The notes under the pieces: model-generated
Told to the model about the DNA's origin: nothing
The model's database searches: none
Seen by the model: the letters and a program-made list of their open reading frames with translations, nothing else
In this document: positions 40,841-48,976 of the stretch, one piece after another
Position numbering within the stretch: position 1 is the first letter of the stretch
Layout: each line of letters opens with the position of its first letter
Position numbers and translations under genes: made by a program
DNA from: Nocardia sp. BSTN01
GTDB taxonomy: Bacteria > Actinomycetota > Actinomycetes > Mycobacteriales > Mycobacteriaceae
Assembly: GCF_015354405.1 (NCBI RefSeq)
Contig: NZ_JADKYP010000050.1
Location: forward strand, 1 to 49,100
Length of the DNA: 49,100 bases
Reading direction: 5' to 3'

Positions 40841-41839
40841 CTATTGCTCGGGGCCAGCATGAATCCACAGCAGCGACAGAGAAGTCGTTCCGGCGCGATC
40901 CGCGGTGCACGAGGGGCACACTCGCCGCGACCGCGGGCGACGGACGAGCCGAATTCGCCGCCGAAGGTCGTTTACGATTCCTTCTGGGTTCGCTCGGCGC
41001 TGAGTCAGCTGGAGTTTCTCGTGTCCGGCAGGTCGATCGGTGCGGAAACGCAGTCGATGGTCGAATTCGCGGTCCGGTGGGCGCCGTTCGGCGGTGCGGG
41101 TTCGGGGGATCTGCTCGTGACCTTCGGTGTCGAACGGCGGCGGTTCCTCGAGTTGCTCGCCGAAGGGCTGCGGGCCCGGCGATCCGACAACTCGGAGGAG
41201 CGCTGGCTCAAGCGGAGGCTGGCAGACGCGTTGACGGCGGCGTGGTGCGTCGATGGCGCCGCCCCGGCCAGAGCCCGGCAGTGCTGACCCTCGCCGAGCG
41301 CGCTCGGCTGTGAATCGACGAGCCACGTCGCACCGGAACGGCATCGTCAGTGTGGTGTCGCTGCCACATCGTCGTTCGCCAGGGCCCCGGGCTTGGGGAT
41401 CCTCGTCGGGTTGGCCGGTGCCGGTGGCGATCAGGTCGCGCAGGCTTTTGTCGATGTAGATTGACCAGCCCTTGCGGCAGGCGTCGAAGCATTCGAACGC
41501 GGGGGTCAGGCCGACATGGGTGAAGTGGAGTTCGGTGGTATCGGCGCCGGGGGTGATCTCGAAACGGATTTCGGTGCCGTTCCACTCGGTCTGGTCGCCG
41601 ACGAGGGTGAGCCGGGCGTTGAGGACGCGCCAGACGACGCGTTCGTGGGGGACGACCTCGGTGACCTCGATGGTGGCGCGATGGACGCCCGGGACCTCGT
41701 ACGTGAAGACGTCTCCGGGCTTTTCGCTGTGTCCCGTGAGCGTTTTCGACCACCAGCCGCGCACGTCCAGCACGGCGTCGAAGAGGGTTTCGGGGGTCCG
41801 GTCGACGGCGAAGGTCGTCGGGAAATTCTGCTCGGTCAT
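40841..41839 (-). CDS. SRPBCC (AHSA1-like) protein with a read-through C-terminus
   Basis: The first ~150 residues are a normal SRPBCC/START-like domain: TEQNFPTTFAVDRTPETLFD, VLDVRGWWSKTLTGHSEKPG, HRATIEVTEVVPHERVVWRV, FTHVGLTPAFECFDACRKGW and YIDKSLRDLIATGTGQPDED. Family members usually end about there. The frame then runs on for some 180 residues of Arg/Pro-rich sequence antisense to the gene at 40859-41287. A lost stop or a frameshift near 41400 is likely. The start has GGGAGA upstream and is divergent from an ArsR gene 23 bp away. Confidence 0.65.
   Translation of the reverse strand: MTEQNFPTTFAVDRTPETLFDAVLDVRGWWSKTLTGHSEKPGDVFTYEVPGVHRATIEVTEVVPHERVVWRVLNARLTLVGDQTEWNGTEIRFEITPGADTTELHFTHVGLTPAFECFDACRKGWSIYIDKSLRDLIATGTGQPDEDPQARGPGERRCGSDTTLTMPFRCDVARRFTAERARRGSALPGSGRGGAIDAPRRRQRVCQPPLEPALLRVVGSPGPQPFGEQLEEPPPFDTEGHEQIPRTRTAERRPPDREFDHRLRFRTDRPAGHEKLQLTQRRANPEGIVNDLRRRIRLVRRPRSRRVCPSCTADRAGTTSLSLLWIHAGPEQ
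40859..41287 (+). CDS. Paralogue of the helical C-terminal domain of the 5.8-kb DUF35 fusion
   Basis: A 142-residue protein. After a basic low-complexity start (QQRQRSRSGAIRGARGA), SFWVRSALSQLEFLV, EFAVRWAPFGGAGSGDLL, FGVERRRFLELLAEGLRARR and LKRRLADALTAAW match the C-terminal half of the protein at 5845-6594 almost residue by residue. This argues strongly that the plus-strand frame is the real gene here, although a long minus-strand SRPBCC frame also covers the region. It is likely DNA- or protein-binding (HTH-like spacing), function unknown. Confidence 0.75.
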   Translation: MNPQQRQRSRSGAIRGARGAHSPRPRATDEPNSPPKVVYDSFWVRSALSQLEFLVSGRSIGAETQSMVEFAVRWAPFGGAGSGDLLVTFGVERRRFLELLAEGLRARRSDNSEERWLKRRLADALTAAWCVDGAAPARARQC

Positions 41840-41862
41840 GGGTTCTCCCTGAAGAGCTCGAC

Positions 41863-42428
41863 ATGGTCTTCCATGCGCTGTCGGACTCCACGCGCCGCTC
41901 GATGCTGCGCACCCTGGCGCGGCGCCAGTGCAGCGTGGGTGAGCTCGCCGCTCCGTTCGACATCTCGCTCGCGGCCGCGTCCAAGCACATCAAGGTGCTC
42001 GAGCGGGCCGGGCTGGTGCGGCGCAGCGTGCGCGGGCGCACACATCTGTGCCGGCTCGATCCGCGTCCGCTGCGAGAGTGCGCCGAATGGGTGAACTTCT
42101 ACGAGCGCTCCTGGGGCGAGCCGGGCACGGTTCGGATCGAACGATTATTGCCCGGACCGATCGACCGGGTGTGGGCCTACCTGACCGACGTCGACAAGCG
42201 TGCGACCTGGCTGGCCGGCGGACTGCTCGAACAGGCCACCGGCGGCCGGGTCGAACACATCTTCCGGATAGTTCAACTCACCGGTGAGGGCGATCCCACC
42301 GAGGTGGCCGATCGCAGGCACGGTGAGGTGCTCGAATGGGAGCCCCCGATGTGTTCTGGCCGAAGTTCAATTCCCTTCGCGCAGAATACGAATCACTCCT
42401 TGCTCCGGAATCGTCGGATCATGGCTGA
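41863..42428 (+). pseudogene. ArsR-SRPBCC fusion regulator with an internal deletion
   Basis: The ArsR winged helix is intact (MVFHALSDSTRRSMLRTLAR, ISLAAASKHIKVLERAGLVR). A fused SRPBCC domain starts normally (RIERLLPGPIDRVWAYLTDV, KRATWLAGGLLE, GEVLEWEPP). It then stops abruptly. In another frame the expected family ending VFWPKFNSLRAEYESLLAPE-SSDHG follows at once, ending at TGA 42426. The intervening ~60-80 residues that normally complete the SRPBCC fold are missing. The original frame stays open to 42501 with an unrelated tail. DNA binding may survive, but the sensor part is broken. Confidence 0.7.
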
Positions 42429-42469
42429 TCTCGGCGCTCCGGCCGGGGCCCGGGCGTGGGTCGCGCTGT

Positions 42470-42931
42470 TCACCGAGGGAGGGGTTCGGCTGCCGCGGTG
42501 AGGAGGTTCTCAGCCAGATCTCCGAGGAATCGGAGCAGGAACCGCTTCCACAGCCATCCGGTGCCGGGAATGCGTTCGATGAACCCGCCCGACCATCGCA
42601 CGGTCGTGGTGCCGTCGTCGTGGGCGGTGAACTCGACCCGGGCGTGGTAGTCGCGGACCGGCCAGCGGGTGAGTATTCGGTAGGCGTGGACGCGGGGGCG
42701 ATCGTCGACGGTGATCTGTTCGGGGGTCTGGAAACGCGGTGTGCCCATCAGTCGCACCCGCCCGACGATGTCGTCGCCGACGCCGGTTGTTCCGTCGCGC
42801 CAGGTCGCGTAGGTGATCAGCGGGCCGGCCCATCGGGGCCAGCCCTCGGCATCGCGGATCAGGTCGAACATCGCCTCGGGCGCGGCGGGCCCGCGGCGGT
42901 CCAGCTGGTAGGTGAACGTGCGGCCGAACAT
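42470..42931 (-). CDS. SRPBCC/polyketide-cyclase-like protein
   Basis: A 153-residue protein with GAGGAG upstream of the ATG. APEAMFDLIRDAEGWPRWAG, VGRVRLMGTPRFQTPEQI, YHARVEFTAHDDGTTTVRWS and a C-terminal helix LLRFLGDLAENLL form a complete START-like fold that binds hydrophobic ligands. The plan resembles polyketide cyclase/dehydrase and lipid-transport members. It is divergent from a TetR regulator with a palindrome between them. Confidence 0.8.
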   Translation of the reverse strand: MFGRTFTYQLDRRGPAAPEAMFDLIRDAEGWPRWAGPLITYATWRDGTTGVGDDIVGRVRLMGTPRFQTPEQITVDDRPRVHAYRILTRWPVRDYHARVEFTAHDDGTTTVRWSGGFIERIPGTGWLWKRFLLRFLGDLAENLLTAAAEPLPR

Positions 42932-42962
42932 GCCGGCTCCTCTCGGTGTAAGCCGACCGAAA

Positions 42963-42986
42963 TATAACAGAAGGATGTTCTATTAT
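42963..42986. promoter_or_regulatory. Divergent promoter with palindromic TetR-site candidate
   Basis: ATATAACAGAAGGATGTTCTAT contains AACA/TGTT half-sites six base pairs apart, flanked by TAT/ATA-like extensions (one base out of register). It lies in an AT-rich spot between the divergent SRPBCC and TetR genes. Such a site suits TetR self-control and control of the SRPBCC gene. Confidence 0.5.
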
Positions 42987-43026
42987 TGGCGCATTCGGAT
43001 CGCTCGGTACGGGTAGAAGAGGTGCG

Positions 43027-43683
43027 ATGACGGGTGAGAGCTTTCAGCGGGCGCGTACCGCTGCGCAGCGTGCCGAGCGGGTGCAGGCCGTCTTGGCGGC
43101 CACGCGAGCGTTGCTGGCAACTGTCGACGTGACATCGCTGTCGTTGGGGGCGATCTCGCGCGAGGCGAACTTGGCGAGCTCGAATGTGTTGCGCTACTTC
43201 GGTTCTCGCGAAGCGTTGCTGCTCGACCTCATGGACATGGAGTACCGCACGTGGACCCCGCATCTGGAAACGACAGTGCGAGAGCATCGGGGACCGCTCG
43301 ACGTCGATCAGGTGGCGGCGACCGTCGCCGGCGAACTCGCCGAGCGTCCCATCCTCACGCGGCTCATCGCCGCCTCGGGGGAATTGTTGCAGTATCCGAT
43401 GCCGCAGGCGGCGCGCGAGCGGTGCCGCGAGCAGGGGCGTCACAACCAGGCCGAGCTGGCTCGCATCCTCACCGCCGCCCTCGGCGTCGAGCTGCGAGTC
43501 CGTGACCAGGCATATCTGGTCGCGGGATTCCATGCCGTCGTCACCGCGGTATCGGCATGGTCGAAGCAGCCGACGTTCCCCGTCGAGACCGCCAGCGCGG
43601 TCCGTGAATTGCTGGCCATCCAACTGCAGGGCCTGATCTGCCGCCGCGCGGGCGGGCATCACGCGCACGATCGCCGTCGATGA
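43027..43683 (+). CDS. TetR/AcrR-family transcriptional regulator
   Basis: A 218-residue protein, with AAGAGG before the ATG. The helix-turn-helix is at about residues 15-65 (VLAATRALLATVDVTSLSLG, AISREANLASSNVLRYFGSR). The C-terminal helical domain (ILTRLIAASGELLQYPMPQA) is of the common TetR_C type. It is divergent from the SRPBCC gene, its probable target. Ligand unknown. Confidence 0.85.
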   Translation: MTGESFQRARTAAQRAERVQAVLAATRALLATVDVTSLSLGAISREANLASSNVLRYFGSREALLLDLMDMEYRTWTPHLETTVREHRGPLDVDQVAATVAGELAERPILTRLIAASGELLQYPMPQAARERCREQGRHNQAELARILTAALGVELRVRDQAYLVAGFHAVVTAVSAWSKQPTFPVETASAVRELLAIQLQGLICRRAGGHHAHDRRR

Positions 43684-43876
43684 CGTCCGGCACAGGTGGG
43701 TCGATTCGCGAAGTCGCTCCGGCGACCCGCGCGGCGGCGGCCGGAACCGTTCGAATAATCGCAGGTAGAGGCGCTGTCCATGTAGGATGGCGTACTGATT
43801 GGTCGATATGTGTGGTGCCGCGGCCGGAGTCCGGCCGTGCAGACGACGGATATTTCGCTGACGAGGGAAGGCTCGC

Positions 43877-45004
43877 ATGCAGATACCGGCCGCGCGAATC
43901 CTGTTCACCGACGATGACCGAGACGAAATCGCCCGTCGCGTCTCCACGGCGCTGAGCACCGGCGCACTGACCCTCGGGCCCAATACGAGAGAGTTCGAAT
44001 CCGATTTCGCCGCTGCGCACGGTGCGCCCTACGCCGTCGCCGTGAGCAGCGGAACCGCCGCGCTGGAGATCATCCTTCGCAGTATCGATGTGGCCGGGCG
44101 AGACGTCGTCGTGCCGGCGAATACTTTCGCGGCCACGGGATTTTCGGTGCTGCGCGCCGGTGGCAACCCGGTCTTCGCCGACGTCGACCGCGATACCTTC
44201 GCACTGTCGCCCGAGACCGTGGCGGCCGCCCTGAGCCCCGACACCGCGGCCGTCGTGCTCGTCCATATCGGTGGACTGGTCTCGCCCGACGCGGCGGCAC
44301 TGCGGGCGCTGTGTGACGAACGCGGAATCGCCCTCGTCGAGGACGCGGCGCATGCGCACGGCTGCGACTACGGCGGCCGGTTCGCCGGTTCGTTCGGCGT
44401 GGCGGGCGCGTTCTCGTTCTACCCGACCAAGGTGCTCACCAGTGGCGAGGGCGGCATGATCGTGACCGGGGACGAGCGTATCCGCGACGAAGCGGTGATC
44501 CACCGGGATCAGGGGAAGGCCGGCTTTCTCGGGAACGTCCACATCCGCGAGGGATATGCCTGGCGGATGAGCGAGCTCCACGCCGCGGTCGGTCTGGTCC
44601 ACCTGCGTCACCTTCCCGACTTTCTGAGGGTGCGTCGCGCCGCGGCGCGGCGCTACGACGCGGCAATCGACGCCATGGACGGATTCGAGCGGCTCGTCGT
44701 CGGCTCGGAAGGGCGCAGCAACTATTACAAGTACATCGTGCTGCCCACCGACGACATCGACCGGGCGCAGTTCAAGAAGGCGGTCAAGGAGCGGTTCGAG
44801 GTGTCGCTGAGCGGTGAGGTGTACGAGGCGCCGCTGCACCGGCAACCGGTGTTCGAGCGCTTCGCCCGCCGCCGGCTCGAGGTCGCCGACGACATCTGTG
44901 CCCGCCACATCTGCCTGCCGCTGCATTCGGACATGACTGATGCCGAGGTCGACCATGTGCTGGCGGCGCTGCGCGAGGTCCGAGACACGTTGACGGGAGG
45001 CTGA
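43877..45004 (+). CDS. DegT/DnrJ/EryC1-family PLP sugar aminotransferase
   Basis: A 375-residue PLP enzyme with GAGGGAAGG before the ATG. The Lys that holds PLP is in SFYPTKVLTSGEGG (near 182). Others are AVSSGTAALEIILR, PANTFAATGFSVLRAGGNPV, VEDAAHAHGC and GYAWRMSELHAAVGLVHL. Family enzymes transaminate keto-sugars, such as the 3- or 4-keto nucleotide sugars, to amino sugars. As the first gene of a coupled cluster it likely makes an amino sugar for a glycoconjugate. The exact sugar is unknown. Confidence 0.88.
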   Translation: MQIPAARILFTDDDRDEIARRVSTALSTGALTLGPNTREFESDFAAAHGAPYAVAVSSGTAALEIILRSIDVAGRDVVVPANTFAATGFSVLRAGGNPVFADVDRDTFALSPETVAAALSPDTAAVVLVHIGGLVSPDAAALRALCDERGIALVEDAAHAHGCDYGGRFAGSFGVAGAFSFYPTKVLTSGEGGMIVTGDERIRDEAVIHRDQGKAGFLGNVHIREGYAWRMSELHAAVGLVHLRHLPDFLRVRRAAARRYDAAIDAMDGFERLVVGSEGRSNYYKYIVLPTDDIDRAQFKKAVKERFEVSLSGEVYEAPLHRQPVFERFARRRLEVADDICARHICLPLHSDMTDAEVDHVLAALREVRDTLTGG

Positions 45005-45010
45005 ACACTT

Positions 45011-45961
45011 ATGCGGATCGGAGTGACAGGCGGCTCCGGCTTCATCGGAGCCCACGTGGTTCGCCGGCTCGCCGAGTCCGGCCACACCGTGTACGCCCTG
45101 GATACGGTGGCCCCGTCGAGACCGGACCCGCGCGCGAGGTTCCGCTGGCTGGACGTCCTCGACCCGGCTGCCGTACTCGACGCGTCGTCGGATCTCGAGG
45201 TGATCTTCCATTTGGCTGGGATGTCGAATGTCGATGTCGCGCAACATGATCCGCTGCGGACGGTCCGGTTGAACGTGGACGGCACCGCCCATGTTCTGGA
45301 AGCGGTGCGTGTCCACGGCCTGCGCCGCATGGTGTTCGCGAGCACGGTCTGGGTGTACGGCGCCGCCTGCGACATCTCCGGCGGGACCGAGCCGCTGACG
45401 GAGGCAGCGCCGATGGTGCTGGCCAAGGCCGGCCACATCTACACCTCGACGAAGATCGCGGCGGAAATGCTGATCCACAGCTACGCCGAGACCTACGAGG
45501 TGCCGTTCACGATCCTGCGCTACGGCGTGCCGTACGGGCCTGGCATGCGAGACGAACTCGTACTGGCCCGCTTCGTCCGCAAAGCCCTCGCGGGTGAACC
45601 CCTGACCATCGCCGGGGACGGCAAACAGTTCCGCAACTACGTGTTCGTCGAGGATCTCGCCGACGCGCATGCGCTGGTGCTCGACGAGGCTGCCGAGAAC
45701 CAGGTGATAGCGCTCGAAGGAAACGAGCGCGTGAGTGTCCTCGACATGGCGGAGGCGGTCCAGGCGCGTTTCCCCGGTACCACGATCGACCATGTCCCGG
45801 CGCGGCCCGGCGACTTCCGGGGCATCGATGTGTCGAACGCACTGGCGCGGAAACTGGTCGGATGGCGGCCCACGACCTCGTTCCAGGACGGTGTCCGCCG
45901 CTACGTCGAGTGGTATCTGGCGGAGCATCCCGACACGGCAGCCGCACCCGGAAACGGGTAG
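45011..45961 (+). CDS. Short-chain NAD-dependent sugar epimerase/dehydratase
   Basis: A 316-residue extended SDR. The NAD motif is GVTGGSGFIGAHVVRRLAES. The catalytic triad is in FASTVWVYGAA (Ser/Thr region) and YTSTKIAAE (YxxxK). Motifs such as ILRYGVPYGPG and YVFVEDLADAHAL resemble UDP-glucose epimerases or nucleotide-sugar dehydratases. GGGAGG sits 10 bp before the ATG, inside the end of the aminotransferase. It should modify a nucleotide sugar for the same product. Confidence 0.87.
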   Translation: MRIGVTGGSGFIGAHVVRRLAESGHTVYALDTVAPSRPDPRARFRWLDVLDPAAVLDASSDLEVIFHLAGMSNVDVAQHDPLRTVRLNVDGTAHVLEAVRVHGLRRMVFASTVWVYGAACDISGGTEPLTEAAPMVLAKAGHIYTSTKIAAEMLIHSYAETYEVPFTILRYGVPYGPGMRDELVLARFVRKALAGEPLTIAGDGKQFRNYVFVEDLADAHALVLDEAAENQVIALEGNERVSVLDMAEAVQARFPGTTIDHVPARPGDFRGIDVSNALARKLVGWRPTTSFQDGVRRYVEWYLAEHPDTAAAPGNG

Positions 45962-45963
45962 CC

Positions 45964-47079
45964 GTGGCGACGCCCTCCGCGCTGCTGCTGTCCGGCTCGC
46001 TCGGCATGGGACACGACGTGATGGCCGAGGCGTGCGCGGTGTCGCTGCGCCGGCGTGGCTGGACGACCGACACCGTCGACAGCATGCGCCTGATGGGGCA
46101 CCGCCGAGGTGGGCTGGGGGAAGTGGTGTTTCGTGGCATGCTCGCCGTGCCGGGCCTCTACGACGCCTTCCACTTCGGGCAACTGCGCTCCGGAGGCCGG
46201 CTGGCGCGGTTCGTCGACGCGGCATCCTGCCGTTACCTCGTGCCCGCCCTCGACGAACGGCTGCGTGACCGGCCGGTCGAGTTGCTGGTGTCGGTGTTCG
46301 CGACCGGCGCCGCCGCTGCCAGCCGCATCAAGGAGCGCCATCCCGATGTCGTGAACGCGGTGTTCTGCACCGACACCTGTCCCCACCGCTTGTGGGTGCA
46401 CCCCCACACCGATCTGTACCTGGTCACCTCGGATCCGGCGGCCCGCTACATCCGGCGCTTCGACCCGGACGCGGAGATCGCGGTGGTGCCCGCGCCGGTG
46501 CGCCCGCAGTTCTACCGGGCGCCGACGCAGGCCGCGGCGCGGGAGGCGCTGGGCGTGCCTCCGGACGCGAAGTGCGTACTGCTCATCTCGGGTGCCTGGG
46601 GTCTCGGCCCGCTGGTCGAGGCGGCCGAGCTGATCGCGCGCGCAGGCGTCCACGTGCTGGCGGTGGCGGGCCGCAATGCCGGACTGGAATCCCGGTTGCG
46701 ATCGCTGGCCGCGGCGACGGACCGGGTCGTCCCGTTCGGGTTCACCGACGAGATCCCCACGCTGATGGCCGCTGCCGATCTCGTCGTCACCTCGTCGGGC
46801 GACACCTGCGCGGAGGCGAGAGTCATCGGCCGGGACCTGCTGCTGCTCGACGTCGTGCCCGGACACGGGCGAGAAAACCTTCACCAGGAGCTCGTGCGCG
46901 GCGGCGCCGCGGTCACGTCCGCGCAGCCGGAGGCGATCCGACGTTCCGTTTCGGCGTGTCTGCAACGGGTGGAACCATCGTCGGCTCGGGTCGCCGTCGA
47001 GCCCACGGCGTGGGAGGAAGCGTTCGGCGCCATGCTGGAACGGGTCGGGCCGGCCGGTTGGGCGGCGCCCGCGCCGTGA
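45964..47079 (+). CDS. MGDG-synthase/UgtP-like glycosyltransferase (GT28-type)
   Basis: A 371-residue protein from GTG 45964. The N-terminal LLLSGSLGMGHDVMAEACA and the later CTDTCPHRLWVHPHTDLYLV, then PFGFTDEIPTLMAAADLVVT-SSGDTCAEARVIGRDLLL resemble the processive diacylglycerol glucosyltransferase and MGDG synthase family. Such enzymes add sugars to lipids at the membrane. Here SSGDTCAEA replaces the more usual GGxTxxEA donor site. Its acceptor could be a polyprenyl or acyl lipid. Confidence 0.8.
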   Translation: MATPSALLLSGSLGMGHDVMAEACAVSLRRRGWTTDTVDSMRLMGHRRGGLGEVVFRGMLAVPGLYDAFHFGQLRSGGRLARFVDAASCRYLVPALDERLRDRPVELLVSVFATGAAAASRIKERHPDVVNAVFCTDTCPHRLWVHPHTDLYLVTSDPAARYIRRFDPDAEIAVVPAPVRPQFYRAPTQAAAREALGVPPDAKCVLLISGAWGLGPLVEAAELIARAGVHVLAVAGRNAGLESRLRSLAAATDRVVPFGFTDEIPTLMAAADLVVTSSGDTCAEARVIGRDLLLLDVVPGHGRENLHQELVRGGAAVTSAQPEAIRRSVSACLQRVEPSSARVAVEPTAWEEAFGAMLERVGPAGWAAPAP

Positions 47080-47993
47080 ATCAGTCGCTGACCCACGGAT
47101 TGCCCGCGGTGGTCGTGGCCGCGGCACTGTACGGTTGCGCGCCGGTGGTGCAGGCCGCGGCGGCGCGGCGGACCGCCCCGGGCGGCGGCCTGGGGCTCGC
47201 GCTGTTGGCCCGGCTCGCCGTCCGGCCTCTCTGGCTGCTCGGATTGAGTTGTGAGATAGGCGGTTTCGCGGCCGAGGCATACGCGTTCTCGATCGCGCCG
47301 GCGACGCTGGTCGCGCCCTTGCTGACCCTGGATATGGTGTTCCTGGTCGTGCTGGCCCGGCGCGGGCTCGGTGAGCGGCTGGCGGCCGTGGGCCGGTACG
47401 GGATCGTCGCGATGGTGCTCGGCACCGGCCTGATGGCGTATGCGTTCGCCGGCGAATCATCCCTCGGTTCCCCGGCTTCGGACGGACAGATGGTGCTGTT
47501 CGCCGTCGTGGGCGCGGTGGCCGCGGGAGCCGGAGCGGTCGCCGGGGATCTCGGGTCGAGAACCGGCCGGGCATGGGTCGCCGCGCTCGGTTTCGGCGCC
47601 GCGGCGGGAATCGCCTACGGCATCGCGACGGTCGCGACACGACAGTTCGGATTGACCTTCGATGCCCACAACCCCTGGCGGCTGCTCGCCACCCCGACAC
47701 CGTATGTGCTGGCAGTGTGCTCGCTGCTCGCGATCAGCTTGCTCCAGCGCGGACTGCAGGCGGGCGCCGCCGTGTTCACCTTCCCGGTCACCAGCGTCGT
47801 GTCCTCGCTCGTTCCCGTCGTGCTCGGGATCATCGTGCTCGGCGACGAGGTACCGGGTGGCCGCGCGGGTGCCGCCTTCGCGGTCGCGTTGGTGGCGATA
47901 TCCGTCGGTGTGACATGTCTCGGTCGCGACCGCGCCGCGGCCGCGCACGGGATCGAGGCGGACACCGACCTGACCATGAGGAGTACCGGGTGA
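47076..47993 (+). CDS. EamA/DMT-like membrane transporter
   Basis: A 305-residue protein from GTG 47076, overlapping the GT stop (GTGA). About ten hydrophobic segments are visible, in the double five-helix arrangement of drug/metabolite transporters. ATLVAPLLTLDMVFLVVLAR and TSVVSSLVPVVLGIIVLGDE are the EamA-like repeated motifs. In a glycolipid cluster such a protein may flip or export the product, as ArnE/ArnF do for lipid-linked aminoarabinose, but this is inference. Confidence 0.8.
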   Translation: MNQSLTHGLPAVVVAAALYGCAPVVQAAAARRTAPGGGLGLALLARLAVRPLWLLGLSCEIGGFAAEAYAFSIAPATLVAPLLTLDMVFLVVLARRGLGERLAAVGRYGIVAMVLGTGLMAYAFAGESSLGSPASDGQMVLFAVVGAVAAGAGAVAGDLGSRTGRAWVAALGFGAAAGIAYGIATVATRQFGLTFDAHNPWRLLATPTPYVLAVCSLLAISLLQRGLQAGAAVFTFPVTSVVSSLVPVVLGIIVLGDEVPGGRAGAAFAVALVAISVGVTCLGRDRAAAAHGIEADTDLTMRSTG

Positions 47994-48976
47994 CCTGGCT
48001 CGTGACCGGCGGCGGCGGGTATATCGGATCGCATGTGGTGCGCGCTCTGCTCGCGGCCGGACGGCCCGTAGTCGTCCTCGACGACTTCTCGACCGGCCGC
48101 CGTGCCGTGATCCCCAACGACGTCGCGACGGTCGCGGCGTCGATCACCGACTTCGCGGCCGTAACCGCCGCCCTGCGCGACTACGAGATCACCGGTGTCG
48201 CCCACCTCGCCGGCCGGAAGTCCGCGGTGGATTCGGTGACCCATCCGCTCGAGTACTACGAGCAGAACACGGGCGGAACGCGCACCTTACTCGCCGCGAT
48301 GCACGCCGCCGGCGTCGAACATCTCGTATTCTCCTCGAGCGCAGCGGTATACGGTTCGCAGACCGGTGAGGGATCGGTAGGCGAACACGCACCGCCGCGC
48401 CCGATCAACCCGTACGGGCGCAGCAAACTCGCCTGCGAGTGGATCGTCGCCGACGCCGCCGCGGAATTCGACCGCCTGAACTCGACCGTTCTGCGCTATT
48501 TCAACGTCGCCGGGGCGGGCGGTCCCGGGCTCGGTGACCGGAATGCGACAGGGTTGGTACCCAATGTCCTGCAAGCGATTTCGTCCGGTCACCCCCCGGT
48601 GGTCTTCGGTGCCGACTACCCGACGCCGGACGGATCCTGTGTCCGCGACTTCGTGCACGTGCTCGACGTAGCGAACGCACACGTCAGTGCGGCCGAACGG
48701 CTCGAGTGCGGGCAGCCGGGTACTTCGGTCTACAACGTCGGAACCGGGCGCGGGTACTCGGTATTCGAAATTCTCGATGCCGCCCGCGCGGTGACCGGCG
48801 AACGGTTCCGCCATCTCGTCGGCGACCGACGGCCGGGGGATCCGCCCCGTGTGATCGCCGACATCGCAAGGATCGGCGACGAACTGGGGTGGCGGGCCCA
48901 GCTGGGACTGGCGGAGATGCTGGGCAGTGAATGGGAAGCCCGGTGCGGTGTGCGAGGCGGGCTGACGGGCGCATGA
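47990..48976 (+). CDS. galE: UDP-glucose 4-epimerase-like protein
   Basis: A 328-residue extended SDR from GTG 47990 overlapping the previous stop. TGGGGYIGSHVVRALLAAG is the NAD motif, the catalytic Ser is in FSSSAAVYGSQ, and NPYGRSKLACEWIV holds YxxxK. LRYFNVAGAG and SCVRDFVHVLDVANAHV are GalE hallmarks. It interconverts UDP-glucose/galactose or their N-acetyl forms to supply the cluster. A role in a related nucleotide-sugar is possible, so the gene name is tentative. Confidence 0.85.
   Translation: MTWLVTGGGGYIGSHVVRALLAAGRPVVVLDDFSTGRRAVIPNDVATVAASITDFAAVTAALRDYEITGVAHLAGRKSAVDSVTHPLEYYEQNTGGTRTLLAAMHAAGVEHLVFSSSAAVYGSQTGEGSVGEHAPPRPINPYGRSKLACEWIVADAAAEFDRLNSTVLRYFNVAGAGGPGLGDRNATGLVPNVLQAISSGHPPVVFGADYPTPDGSCVRDFVHVLDVANAHVSAAERLECGQPGTSVYNVGTGRGYSVFEILDAARAVTGERFRHLVGDRRPGDPPRVIADIARIGDELGWRAQLGLAEMLGSEWEARCGVRGGLTGA

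Noticed and set aside
43541-46225. 894-codon minus-strand frame opposite the glycoconjugate cluster
   Set aside because: Lies antisense to an aminotransferase and an epimerase with complete catalytic motifs; composition is typical of antisense frames in GC-rich genes.
45901-47700. 599-codon minus-strand frame opposite the glycosyltransferase and permease
   Set aside because: Arg/Pro-rich without motifs; the plus-strand genes are coupled by stop/start overlaps and family-matched.
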